A stretch of DNA of 5,949 bases from GCA-2723085 sp042093455 (GCA_042093455.1 JBELEU010000140.1:1-5949), one strand, 5' to 3'; positions 1 to 5,949 are shown, counted from the stretch's first letter. Made by a program: numbers and translations. The notes: a model not told the origin generated them from the sequence alone.

Positions 1-1
1 C

Positions 2-295
2 AAAATGAAAAATAAAAATTACAGGGTAAGTAGAGCTACTTTATACAACACAATAGAACTTTTGTTAGATTGTGATTTAATTAAAAAACATCAATTTGGT
101 AACAATAGTTCTCATTTTGAAAAGTCATTTCAATTTAAGCAGCATGATCATTTAATTTTAGATGATGGAGAAGTTGTAGAGTTTTGTGATCCAAGAATTC
201 AAAACATAAGAAAGACTGTTGAAGAAATATACAATGTAGAAATAAGTGATCACAAATTGTATTTCTATGGAAAGAAAAAAAACAATGATGTTTGA
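2..295 (+). CDS. Fur-family metal-responsive transcriptional regulator (3' part, 5' end outside window)
   Basis: C-terminal two thirds of a Fur-family repressor, a cytoplasmic dimeric DNA-binding protein that senses Fe(II) or a related metal. The frame is open to the left edge. The ATG at position 5 is probably internal, because family members have about 50 more N-terminal residues and the visible part starts just before the DNA-recognition helix (VSRATLYNTIELL, residues 8-20 counted from that Met). The dimerisation domain carries HDHLI (47-51), EFCDPRI (59-65) and the terminal HKLYFYG (83-89). Likely regulatory-metal ligands by alignment to E. coli Fur are E39, H47/D48/H49, E59 and H83. The CxxC that normally follows HDHLI and binds structural zinc is absent: the segment reads LDDGE, one residue shorter than in E. 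coli Fur. The end overlaps the STAS gene. Family is sure; Fur versus a paralogue such as Zur or PerR cannot be decided from this fragment. Confidence 0.9.
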   Translation, partial: KMKNKNYRVSRATLYNTIELLLDCDLIKKHQFGNNSSHFEKSFQFKQHDHLILDDGEVVEFCDPRIQNIRKTVEEIYNVEISDHKLYFYGKKKNNDV

Positions 296-635
296 ATTTA
301 ATTTTGAAAATAAATCCAATGTTATTTGGGTAAATTTAAAAGGTAAGTTAGTCAACCCTGATGATGCTGACCAGTTTGAAAATAAAATTGCTGAAAACTT
401 ATCAGAGTCAACTAATATTTTAATTCTAAATCTAAAAGATCTCGACTACATCAATAGTTCAGGATTAAATTCACTAATTAAACTATTTACAAGAACAAGA
501 AATTTAAGTGGAGATGCCACAATATGTAATATGAATCAAAGTGTTAAGAATCTAGTTTTAGTTACTAAGTTGAATACTGTTTTTACAATTACAGAAAACA
601 TTGACAATATTGATGAATATTTAAATAATAAATAA
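285..635 (+). CDS. Single-domain STAS protein (anti-sigma factor antagonist-like)
   Basis: A 116-residue protein covering one STAS domain with no added effector. It shows the family pattern: an N-terminal strand pair (VIWVNLKGKL), an acidic helix, the central strand ILILNLKDLDYI, then the NSSGL motif (N57, S58, S59, G60) at the start of the helix phosphorylated in SpoIIAA/RsbV-type proteins. A final strand and helix follow. STAS proteins usually act in the cytoplasm by partner switching with an anti-sigma kinase, controlled by that serine. Here the usual Asp before it is Asn, and no kinase or phosphatase is in the window, so the partner is unknown. I chose the ATG at 285 (another follows at 288) because GGAAAG at 269-274 sits about 10 nt upstream and the N-terminus then matches a compact STAS fold; an in-frame ATG at 246 would give a 50-bp overlap with fur. 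The stop shares one base with the purA start (TAATG), which suggests coupled translation. Confidence 0.85.
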   Translation: MMFEFNFENKSNVIWVNLKGKLVNPDDADQFENKIAENLSESTNILILNLKDLDYINSSGLNSLIKLFTRTRNLSGDATICNMNQSVKNLVLVTKLNTVFTITENIDNIDEYLNNK

Positions 636-1897
636 TGGGAGTAGATGTATTATTAGGCCTTCAATGGGGAGATGAAGGAAAAGGAAAAATAGTTGATGTT
701 TTAACACCTGAGTATGATATTATAGCAAGATTCCAAGGAGGTCCCAATGCAGGTCACACCTTAGAATTCGAAGGTATAAAACATGTTTTACACACTATAC
801 CCTCTGGAATATTCAGAGACGGTGTTATAAATATCATTGGCAATGGAGTAGTAATTGATCCTATAATTCTTCAAATAGAAATTGAAAAATTAGAGAAAAT
901 GGGAGTTGATGTAGTTTCTAAACTTTTAATTTCTAAAAAAGCACACCTGATTTTACCAACGCACAAGCTCCTTGATAAAGCTTCAGAAATAGCAAAAGGC
1001 AAAGAAAAAATAGGTTCAACCTTAAAAGGAATTGGACCAACCTACATGGACAAAACAGGAAGAAATGGATTAAGAGTTGGTGACTTAAATGATGCAAAAT
1101 TTGATGAAAAATACAATCGATTAAGAGACAAGCACCTAGCACTTCTCAAAGGATTTGAAGTTGAAGAAGATTTAGCTTCAATGGAAGCTACATTCATGGA
1201 AAGCATACAATTTTTAAAAAGGTTTAAACACATTGATAGTGAGCATTATATCAATAGTGCAATGAAACAAAATAAAAAAATTCTTGCTGAAGGAGCTCAA
1301 GGAACTCTTCTAGACATTGATTTCGGAACATATCCATTTGTTACTTCGAGCAATACAATCACAGCTGGAACTTGTACCGGTTTAGGTGTAGCTCCTGGAA
1401 AGATTGCCAAAGTAATAGGTATATTTAAAGCTTATTGTACAAGAGTAGGTAGCGGTCCGTTTCCATCAGAAGAAAACAATGCAACTGGTGAAAAAATCAG
1501 ACAAGTTGGAAATGAATTTGGCGCTACAACTGGAAGAGAAAGAAGATGTGGTTGGATTGACTTGCCTGCTTTAAAATATGCCATAATGATTAATGGTGTT
1601 ACAGAACTAGCTATGATGAAGTCAGATGTACTTGATCATTTTGATGAAATTAAAGTATGTACTCATTATATCCAAGACGGTGAAAAAATAGATTATTTCC
1701 CTTTTGAATTAGACGATTCAACAAAACCAGTGTATCATTCTGTAAAAGGATGGAACCAAGACTTACCATCTGTTAGAGATGAAAAAGATTTTCCTGAAGC
1801 ATTGAAAAATTATATTTCATATCTTGAAAAAGAACTTGAAACACCTATTAGTATAGTTTCTGTCGGACCAAAAAGGTCTGAAACAATTATTAGATAA
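635..1897 (+). CDS. purA: Adenylosuccinate synthetase
   Basis: Catalyses IMP + L-aspartate + GTP to adenylosuccinate + GDP + phosphate, the first step of the AMP branch of purine synthesis, as a cytoplasmic homodimer. The 420 residues are close to the usual 425-435, and all signature segments are present: the N-terminal loop GLQWGDEGKGK (8-18) with catalytic D13 and K16, GGPNAGHT (35-42) with catalytic H41, GIGPTYMDKTGR (132-143) ending in the IMP-contacting Arg143, an AEGAQGTLLDIDFGTYP segment at the IMP site, TTGRERRCGW (298-307) equivalent to the aspartate-binding loop, and the C-terminal GPKR (411-414) of the guanine site. The start follows the STAS stop in a TAATG overlap, and the protein begins at the position expected for the family. 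The OstA-like gene follows 11 nt later. Nothing looks broken; this should be the working housekeeping enzyme. I see no purine riboswitch or operator, since there is no untranslated space before it. Confidence 0.98.
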   Translation: MGVDVLLGLQWGDEGKGKIVDVLTPEYDIIARFQGGPNAGHTLEFEGIKHVLHTIPSGIFRDGVINIIGNGVVIDPIILQIEIEKLEKMGVDVVSKLLISKKAHLILPTHKLLDKASEIAKGKEKIGSTLKGIGPTYMDKTGRNGLRVGDLNDAKFDEKYNRLRDKHLALLKGFEVEEDLASMEATFMESIQFLKRFKHIDSEHYINSAMKQNKKILAEGAQGTLLDIDFGTYPFVTSSNTITAGTCTGLGVAPGKIAKVIGIFKAYCTRVGSGPFPSEENNATGEKIRQVGNEFGATTGRERRCGWIDLPALKYAIMINGVTELAMMKSDVLDHFDEIKVCTHYIQDGEKIDYFPFELDDSTKPVYHSVKGWNQDLPSVRDEKDFPEALKNYISYLEKELETPISIVSVGPKRSETIIR

Positions 1898-1908
1898 TAC
1901 CAACAACA

Positions 1909-3411
1909 ATGTTATTTCTAAAAAATCGTTTATTGAAAATGATAAAGTTTTTAGGAGTACTACTTTTCTTATTCAATTTCCAAGTTATTGCTCAAGTTCA
2001 GACCATTAAAATCTTGAAAGCAGGTAACAACGAAGTATATCCTAAAAAAAAATTAGTTATTCTTTGGAAAAATGTTGTTCTAGAACACAATGGAAATATA
2101 ATGCATTGTGATAGTGCCGTTGTATATAAATCTGATAACTCATTTTTAGCTTACAGAAATATTTTAATTGAAGACAATGAGTCTATTGTTTTAACTGGTG
2201 ATAGCTTAAAGTATTTTGGAGATGACCAAAAAGCCAACATAAGAGGAAGTGTGAAATTAAAGTCAAAAGAAATAAATCTAAATGCCCCCTCATTAGATTA
2301 TAATCTAAAAAATAAAATAGCATTTTTCAACCAAGGCGCAGAAATAACAGAAAATAAAAGCAATGGAAACAAGATCAACAGTAAATCAGGAAGGTTTAAT
2401 GCCTTAAATAATATATTATTTTTTAAAGATGATGTTAAGCTAACTAATGCTGAATACACAATTCAATCGGATACTCTTGTGTACAATACTTTAAATGAGA
2501 TTTCACAAATAATTGGACAAACAACAATTGTTACTGAGAACAGTAAAATAAATTGTCATAAAGGATGGTTTGATAGTAAAAATAAGGTCTCTTCACTTAA
2601 AGATAGCATTGTGATTTTAAGTGAAACTCACAAATTAAGCGCAGACAGCTTATTTTATAATGAAGATCTTGGTCAAGCTGATGTTTTTGGAAATGTTGTT
2701 TTGAGAGATGACACCAGTCACTGGGAAATGATTGGAGAAAGAGGATTTTATGATGAACGAATAGATTCTGCAACAGTTTATGAACACAGTATGTTAACAC
2801 AAATAAATAAGAATGATACTTTAAAAATATTTGCAGACAAATTCATAACAAAACAAGCTAATAATTACTACGAATTATTTTGCTTTAATAATGTCAATAT
2901 TATTGGTAATCGACTTAATGGAACATGTGATTCTCTTTATTATCACGAAATGGATTCGCTAATGTATTTTTATAATGATCCCGTTTTATGGATTGAAGAA
3001 AGTCAAATGACTGGCGATCTAATAAATTTTAAGATGAACAATGGGAGAATATATGAAATGGAAATAATAGATAATTCATTTATAATTACCAAAAAAGACA
3101 GCAATCATTATGACCAAATAAAGGGAGATTATATAAAATCATATTTTATTGATAATGAACTAAAAACCATGTATATCAATGGTAGAGGAAAAGTTATTTA
3201 TTTTTCTGGAAATGAAAAAAAGGAAATTATAAGTGATGCAAATAAAGTTGAATGTGAAAAAATGAAACTGAAATTCATAAAGAATAACATCGATCAAGTT
3301 ATTTTTCAAAGTGAGACATTTGGTAGTTCAGAAGCTATTTCAGACACTCAAAATTATAAACTAGATGGTTTTAAAATTTACGACAAAACAATTCCTCCAA
3401 ATGGAGAATGA
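1909..3411 (+). CDS. OstA-like periplasmic protein (LptA/LptD N-terminal family), probable LPS transport
   Basis: A secreted protein of 500 residues resembling the OstA-like proteins found beside purA in Bacteroidota and related to LptA and the N-terminal domain of LptD, which form a beta-jellyroll bridge carrying lipopolysaccharide across the periplasm. A signal peptide is visible: basic residues K5, R7, K10 and K13, a hydrophobic core at 14-27, and a likely cut after VIAQ (26-29). The mature part is rich in short beta strands in OstA-type repeats, with the recurring phrase DSLxY or a close variant at 98-102, 188-192, 246-250 and 341-345. The segment around 330-375 (IIGNRLNGTCDSLYYHEMDS, then FYNDPVLW and QMTGD) is typical of this family. 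There is no C-terminal beta barrel, so it is not LptD itself. Translation may instead start at the ATG at 1939, giving a more usual 19-residue signal peptide. It lies 11 nt after purA, and its end overlaps the convergent gene by 34 bp. Confidence 0.85.
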   Translation: MLFLKNRLLKMIKFLGVLLFLFNFQVIAQVQTIKILKAGNNEVYPKKKLVILWKNVVLEHNGNIMHCDSAVVYKSDNSFLAYRNILIEDNESIVLTGDSLKYFGDDQKANIRGSVKLKSKEINLNAPSLDYNLKNKIAFFNQGAEITENKSNGNKINSKSGRFNALNNILFFKDDVKLTNAEYTIQSDTLVYNTLNEISQIIGQTTIVTENSKINCHKGWFDSKNKVSSLKDSIVILSETHKLSADSLFYNEDLGQADVFGNVVLRDDTSHWEMIGERGFYDERIDSATVYEHSMLTQINKNDTLKIFADKFITKQANNYYELFCFNNVNIIGNRLNGTCDSLYYHEMDSLMYFYNDPVLWIEESQMTGDLINFKMNNGRIYEMEIIDNSFIITKKDSNHYDQIKGDYIKSYFIDNELKTMYINGRGKVIYFSGNEKKEIISDANKVECEKMKLKFIKNNIDQVIFQSETFGSSEAISDTQNYKLDGFKIYDKTIPPNGE

Positions 3412-3851
3412 GACATTTTGACAATTGGGCTCTCATTATTTGATTGTATCATAGAATTATAAATCAATGTATTTTCATCAATATTTCCGTTGTTAACCAG
3501 TTGTTTAAGATTAGAAAAAGGAACGGTATAGGAATTACTTTCTTCTTTAACACAAATGTTTTGCCTGTTCATTAATGTTAGTCCTGTTTTAAGTTCTAAA
3601 TCTTTTACGAACTTAACTTGTGAGTCCACTGCTCTTCCGCAGATAGAATCTCCTTTGAAGTCTGCACCAATAATAAGCACATAACCATCCATAAATAATA
3701 ACTGTCCGTTAACTTGATCACCATGAGATTTCCAAGTATTTGAAAAAATTAAAAATTCATCTCGGATAAGGCTTTTAGAGGGCTTATCAATAATACAAGG
3801 TGATATGTACATCCAAACTTTTGAATTGGACTTAAATTCATTGAAAATCAT
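3378..3851 (-). CDS. Conserved Bacteroidota protein of unknown function (often mislabelled 'ABC transporter ATPase')
   Basis: A 157-residue cytoplasmic-looking protein without signal peptide or membrane segment. I recognise it as a divergent member of a small Bacteroidota family that databases often call 'ABC transporter ATPase'. That name is unsupported: there is no Walker A (GxxxxGKS/T), no Walker B and no LSGGQ. Visible family marks are VWMY (12-15), the helix ending in WKSHG (40-44), a core strand GYVLIIGADF (56-65), a segment around AVDSQVKFVKDLE (74-86), NTLIYNSM (127-134), and a C-terminal SH (147-148) where I remember relatives having SWH followed by a few residues and the stop. Here the protein runs on to GGIVLS inside the opposing ostA end. 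Its start overlaps the stop of the CCG-domain gene by 4 nt (ATGA), so it is translationally coupled to the Fe-S pair. That suggests, without proving, a role linked to that oxidoreductase. Cys71 and Cys100 are possible metal or redox residues, but neither lies in a motif. Confidence 0.8.
   Translation of the reverse strand: MIFNEFKSNSKVWMYISPCIIDKPSKSLIRDEFLIFSNTWKSHGDQVNGQLLFMDGYVLIIGADFKGDSICGRAVDSQVKFVKDLELKTGLTLMNRQNICVKEESNSYTVPFSNLKQLVNNGNIDENTLIYNSMIQSNNESPIVKMSHSPFGGIVLS
3407..3437. terminator. Possible weak hairpin at the convergent gene ends
   Basis: AATGAGA at 3407-3413 and TCTCATT at 3431-3437 form a perfect 7-bp inverted repeat around a 17-nt loop, straddling the ostA stop codon. 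A second, smaller hairpin (CTCC-AAAT-GGAG, 3395-3406, extended by ATT/AAT across one bulged C) shares bases with it, so the two exclude each other. The position between converging operons fits a bidirectional terminator, but the stem is AT-rich, the loop long and no clear U-run follows on either strand. Chance is a real alternative in AT-rich DNA. Confidence 0.25.
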
Positions 3852-4642
3852 AAATCAGCTGCATTTGCAATTAATTCAGCAACATCTAAAACTTTAGTTT
3901 CAGATTCCTTCTCAAAATGCTTAACACCATCTGTCATCATTGTGTTACAAAATGGACATCCGGTAGCAATGAAATCAGGTTTTAACTCAAGAGCCTCTTC
4001 AGTTCTTTCAATATTGATTTCTTTGTTCCCTTTTTCAGCTTCTTTAAACATTTGAGCACCTCCTGCACCACAACATAAACCTTTACTTTTGGAACGCTTC
4101 ATTTCAGCAAGTTCTGAATCTAATTTTTCTAAAACATTTCTTGGAGCTTCATACACGTCATTAGCTCTACCTAGGTAACAAGGATCATGAAAAGTGATTT
4201 TTTTACCACTAAAGGTTTCTCCATCCTTCATTTTAATTTTACCATCTCTTATTAACTTATTGATTAATTGAGTGTGGTGAATGACATCAAAATTCCCTCC
4301 AAGTTCAGGATATTCATTTTTCAGGGTATTGAAGCAATGGGGACAACCGGTAACGATTTTTTTAATTTCATAACCGTTTAACAATTGAATATTCTGAACT
4401 GCTTGCATCATAAATGCAAATTCATTTCCAGCTCTTTTAGCTGGGTCACCAGTGCATGACTCCTCTGTTCCTAAGACCGCAAATTTTATTTTACAATGAT
4501 GTAAAATTTTTACAATTGCCTTAGTAATTTTTTTTGCACGATCATCAAAACTACCAGCACAACCAACCCAAAATAATATATCAGGTGATTCATTGTTAGC
4601 AACAAGTTCAGCAACGGTAGGTATTTTAATTTTTTCAGCCAT
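3848..4642 (-). CDS. CCG-domain Fe-S oxidoreductase subunit (HdrB/GlpC/LutA-like)
   Basis: A soluble 264-residue protein with two tandem cysteine-rich (CCG) domains of the type found in heterodisulfide reductase HdrB/HdrD, GlpC, glycolate oxidase GlcF and LutA, where they hold a non-cubane or 4Fe-4S catalytic cluster. Domain 1 has WVGC (C28), ESCTGD (S62, C63) and TGCPHC (C100, C103); domain 2 has HDPCYLGR (C155), LCCGAGG (C190, C191) and TGCPFC (C229, C232). Domain 2 is canonical. Domain 1 has Ser-Cys where most families have Cys-Cys; I believe this is usual for the Bacteroidota branch. There is no signal peptide or membrane segment. The start lies 5 nt after the membrane Fe-S gene, and the stop overlaps the next start by 4 nt, so all three should be co-translated. 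It probably forms the catalytic half of a complex with the upstream membrane protein. The substrate is unknown; acyl/ETF-linked, lactate-type or disulfide substrates are all conceivable. Confidence 0.9.
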   Translation of the reverse strand: MAEKIKIPTVAELVANNESPDILFWVGCAGSFDDRAKKITKAIVKILHHCKIKFAVLGTEESCTGDPAKRAGNEFAFMMQAVQNIQLLNGYEIKKIVTGCPHCFNTLKNEYPELGGNFDVIHHTQLINKLIRDGKIKMKDGETFSGKKITFHDPCYLGRANDVYEAPRNVLEKLDSELAEMKRSKSKGLCCGAGGAQMFKEAEKGNKEINIERTEEALELKPDFIATGCPFCNTMMTDGVKHFEKESETKVLDVAELIANAADL

Positions 4643-4647
4643 TTTAT

Positions 4648-5949
4648 TTAGTCTTCATTAGCCCAATTCAATCTATCTGATGGAGAAAACTGCCAAGGTG
4701 CTCCATTATTTTCAATATTTGTTAGCATGCCCGTTAGCTCAGAAGGCACTTTAGATTCTTCCATTACCAAGTATCTTCTTAAGTCAATTATAATTGAGAG
4801 GGGATCAATATTTACTGGACATTCTTGAACACAAGCATTACAAGATGTACATGCCCATAGTTCTTCCTCTGTGATATAATCACCTAAAAGTGATTTACCA
4901 TCATCATGATCCTTCCCATGTTTTCTTCTATTGTCTCCAACTTCAACCATTCGATCACGAGTGTCCATCATGATTTTTCTAGGACTAAGTTTTTTACCTG
5001 TTTGATTGGCAGGACATGCGGAAGAACATCTTCCACATTCTGTACATGTGTAAGCTTCCATCAGATTTTTCCAAGTAAGATCCTGAACATCTTTTGCACC
5101 AAAACGTTCAGGTTCTGCTATAATTTCACCTTCTTGAGGAGCTGCATATGGATCAAAATTAGGATCAAACATATTTTCAACCTCAGTTTTAACATTACTT
5201 AAATTTGTCAATTGCCCCTTTTTATTAAGGTTACTGTAATATGTGTTTGGGAATGCCAAAAGAATATGAAAATGTTTTGAGTAAGGTAAGTAGTTCAAAA
5301 AACCAAAAACCATAATTAAATGGCCCCACCATCCTATTCTTTCTAAGACTTCAAGCGTAGATTGATCTAAAGAACCAAAAACAAATGGTCCTAAATAACT
5401 CGAGACGGCAAAACCAAAAGAATTGGAATCTATATGAGCATGAGACCACCCATTACTCAGAAGAACCTCATCCGTTCCATTCATCGTGAAAATGCAAAGA
5501 ATTAGCAAAATCTCAACATATAAAATAATGTTTCCGTCTAATTTCGGCCAACCAGTCATTTCATCCATTTGAAATCTAGGAACTTTTAATAAATTCCTTC
5601 TAGCTAAAAAAATAAAAGTGGCGATGAATGCCAGAACTGAAAGAACCTCAATGGTACTAATAACAACAACATAAAAAGAACCTAAAGAATTGGCAAAGAA
5701 TCTATGATTACCAGTGAGTCCATCAATAATTATTTCAAGTAATTCAGTTGATGTTATAACAAAAGCTGCATATATAAAAAAATGTAAAACTGCAGGGAGT
5801 AAATTTTGAAACATTTTTTTTTGACCAAAAGCTACTAGAAGCATCGTTTTTATACGCTCTCCTTTCCTGTCAGACCTATCCGTAGATTTACCCATAGATA
5901 TATTACTTCTAACTTTGTAGATATTCCAACCAAAAAAACCAAAAGTAAA
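4648..5949 (-). CDS. Membrane-bound Fe-S oxidoreductase with two 4Fe-4S motifs (5' end outside window)
   Basis: An inner-membrane electron-transfer protein: a multi-pass N-terminal domain fused to a cytoplasmic dicluster ferredoxin domain. The first ATG in the window (5895) looks internal, because 18 further codons upstream are open to the edge and read like family sequence (FFGWNIYKVRSNIS before MGKSTDRSD). Numbering from that Met, hydrophobic segments lie at about 31-58, 74-98, 121-139 and 187-202, and the extra upstream codons look like the end of another. Histidines at H38, H192, H208 and H210 sit in or next to these segments and could bind b haem, as in NarI/HdrE-like proteins. Clusters: CTECGRCSSACP (C284, C287, C290, C294) and CTSCNACVQECP (C349, C352, C355, C359), each CxxCxxCxxxCP. 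The C-terminus ends in the family-type PSDRLNWA stretch. It is the first visible gene of the minus-strand operon and probably passes electrons between quinone and the CCG subunit encoded next. Confidence 0.92.
   Translation of the reverse strand, partial: FTFGFFGWNIYKVRSNISMGKSTDRSDRKGERIKTMLLVAFGQKKMFQNLLPAVLHFFIYAAFVITSTELLEIIIDGLTGNHRFFANSLGSFYVVVISTIEVLSVLAFIATFIFLARRNLLKVPRFQMDEMTGWPKLDGNIILYVEILLILCIFTMNGTDEVLLSNGWSHAHIDSNSFGFAVSSYLGPFVFGSLDQSTLEVLERIGWWGHLIMVFGFLNYLPYSKHFHILLAFPNTYYSNLNKKGQLTNLSNVKTEVENMFDPNFDPYAAPQEGEIIAEPERFGAKDVQDLTWKNLMEAYTCTECGRCSSACPANQTGKKLSPRKIMMDTRDRMVEVGDNRRKHGKDHDDGKSLLGDYITEEELWACTSCNACVQECPVNIDPLSIIIDLRRYLVMEESKVPSELTGMLTNIENNGAPWQFSPSDRLNWANED

Noticed and set aside
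158..355. Minus-strand ORF of 65 codons across the fur/STAS junction
   Set aside because: It is antisense to two recognisable proteins, has low-complexity hydrophobic content typical of reversed AT-rich coding and no family resemblance.
933..1233. Two minus-strand ORFs (63 and 69 codons) inside purA
   Set aside because: Both are shadows of the full-length, motif-complete purA frame; Cys/Leu/Phe-rich composition fits reverse-complemented coding sequence.
2597..2800. Minus-strand ORF of 67 codons inside the OstA-like gene
   Set aside because: Antisense to a continuous family-typical frame, with no domain and unlikely composition.
1909..3411. Full LptD outer-membrane protein
   Set aside because: Only OstA-type repeats are present; the several-hundred-residue C-terminal beta barrel of LptD is missing and the gene ends cleanly at a stop.
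3378..3851. ABC transporter ATPase, the name often attached to this small protein family
   Set aside because: The protein has no Walker A, Walker B or LSGGQ signature and is far shorter than an ATPase domain.
4906..5202. Plus-strand ORF of 98 codons opposite the ferredoxin domain
   Set aside because: Its Cys- and Phe-rich sequence is the reverse reading of the Fe-S motifs and nearby codons; no known family is visible.
1..5949. Mobile element, CRISPR array, tRNA/rRNA, riboswitch or defence system
   Set aside because: No transposase or integrase, no direct-repeat array, no cloverleaf or conserved RNA region, and nearly every base lies in a recognised housekeeping-type gene.

Overview
The window looks like core chromosome of a low-GC member of the Bacteroidota, most likely of the order Flavobacteriales. 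The grounds are strongly AT-rich codon use, A-rich leaders instead of strong Shine-Dalgarno sites, and several protein families I recognise mainly from that phylum: the PurA-linked OstA-like periplasmic protein, the membrane Fe-S oxidoreductase followed by a CCG-domain protein, and the small protein often mislabelled 'ABC transporter ATPase'. Genus-level placement is not possible from what I see.

Layout. Positions 1-3411 hold a tightly packed plus-strand block: the 3' part of a Fur-family metal-responsive regulator (cut by the window's left edge), a single-domain STAS protein, full-length adenylosuccinate synthetase (purA), and a secreted OstA/LptA-like protein. The junctions are overlaps of about 11 bp and 1 bp and a gap of 11 bp, so this is very probably one transcript. 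Positions 3378-5949 hold a minus-strand block, read right to left: a membrane-bound oxidoreductase with two 4Fe-4S clusters (its N-terminus lies beyond the right edge), a soluble CCG-domain Fe-S oxidoreductase subunit, and a small conserved protein of unknown function. Here the junctions are a 5-nt gap and a 4-nt ATGA overlap. The two blocks converge and their last genes overlap tail to tail by 34 bp. No stretch longer than about 12 bases is non-coding between genes.

How the genes fit together. The minus-strand pair resembles the membrane and catalytic halves of HdrDE/GlpC/LutA-type enzymes: the membrane protein would exchange electrons with the quinone pool and the CCG subunit would carry the catalytic cluster. 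The substrate cannot be read from the sequence. In the plus block PurA is the committed AMP-branch enzyme and the OstA-like protein probably helps lipopolysaccharide reach the outer membrane. Fur and the STAS protein are regulatory, but nothing here shows that they act on their neighbours.

I found no mobile element, CRISPR array, RNA gene or clear new defence-type system. The points most worth a second look are the STAS protein embedded between fur and purA, the loss of the structural-zinc CxxC in Fur, the non-canonical first CCG motif, the unknown protein bound to the Fe-S pair, and the compact overlapping convergent end.
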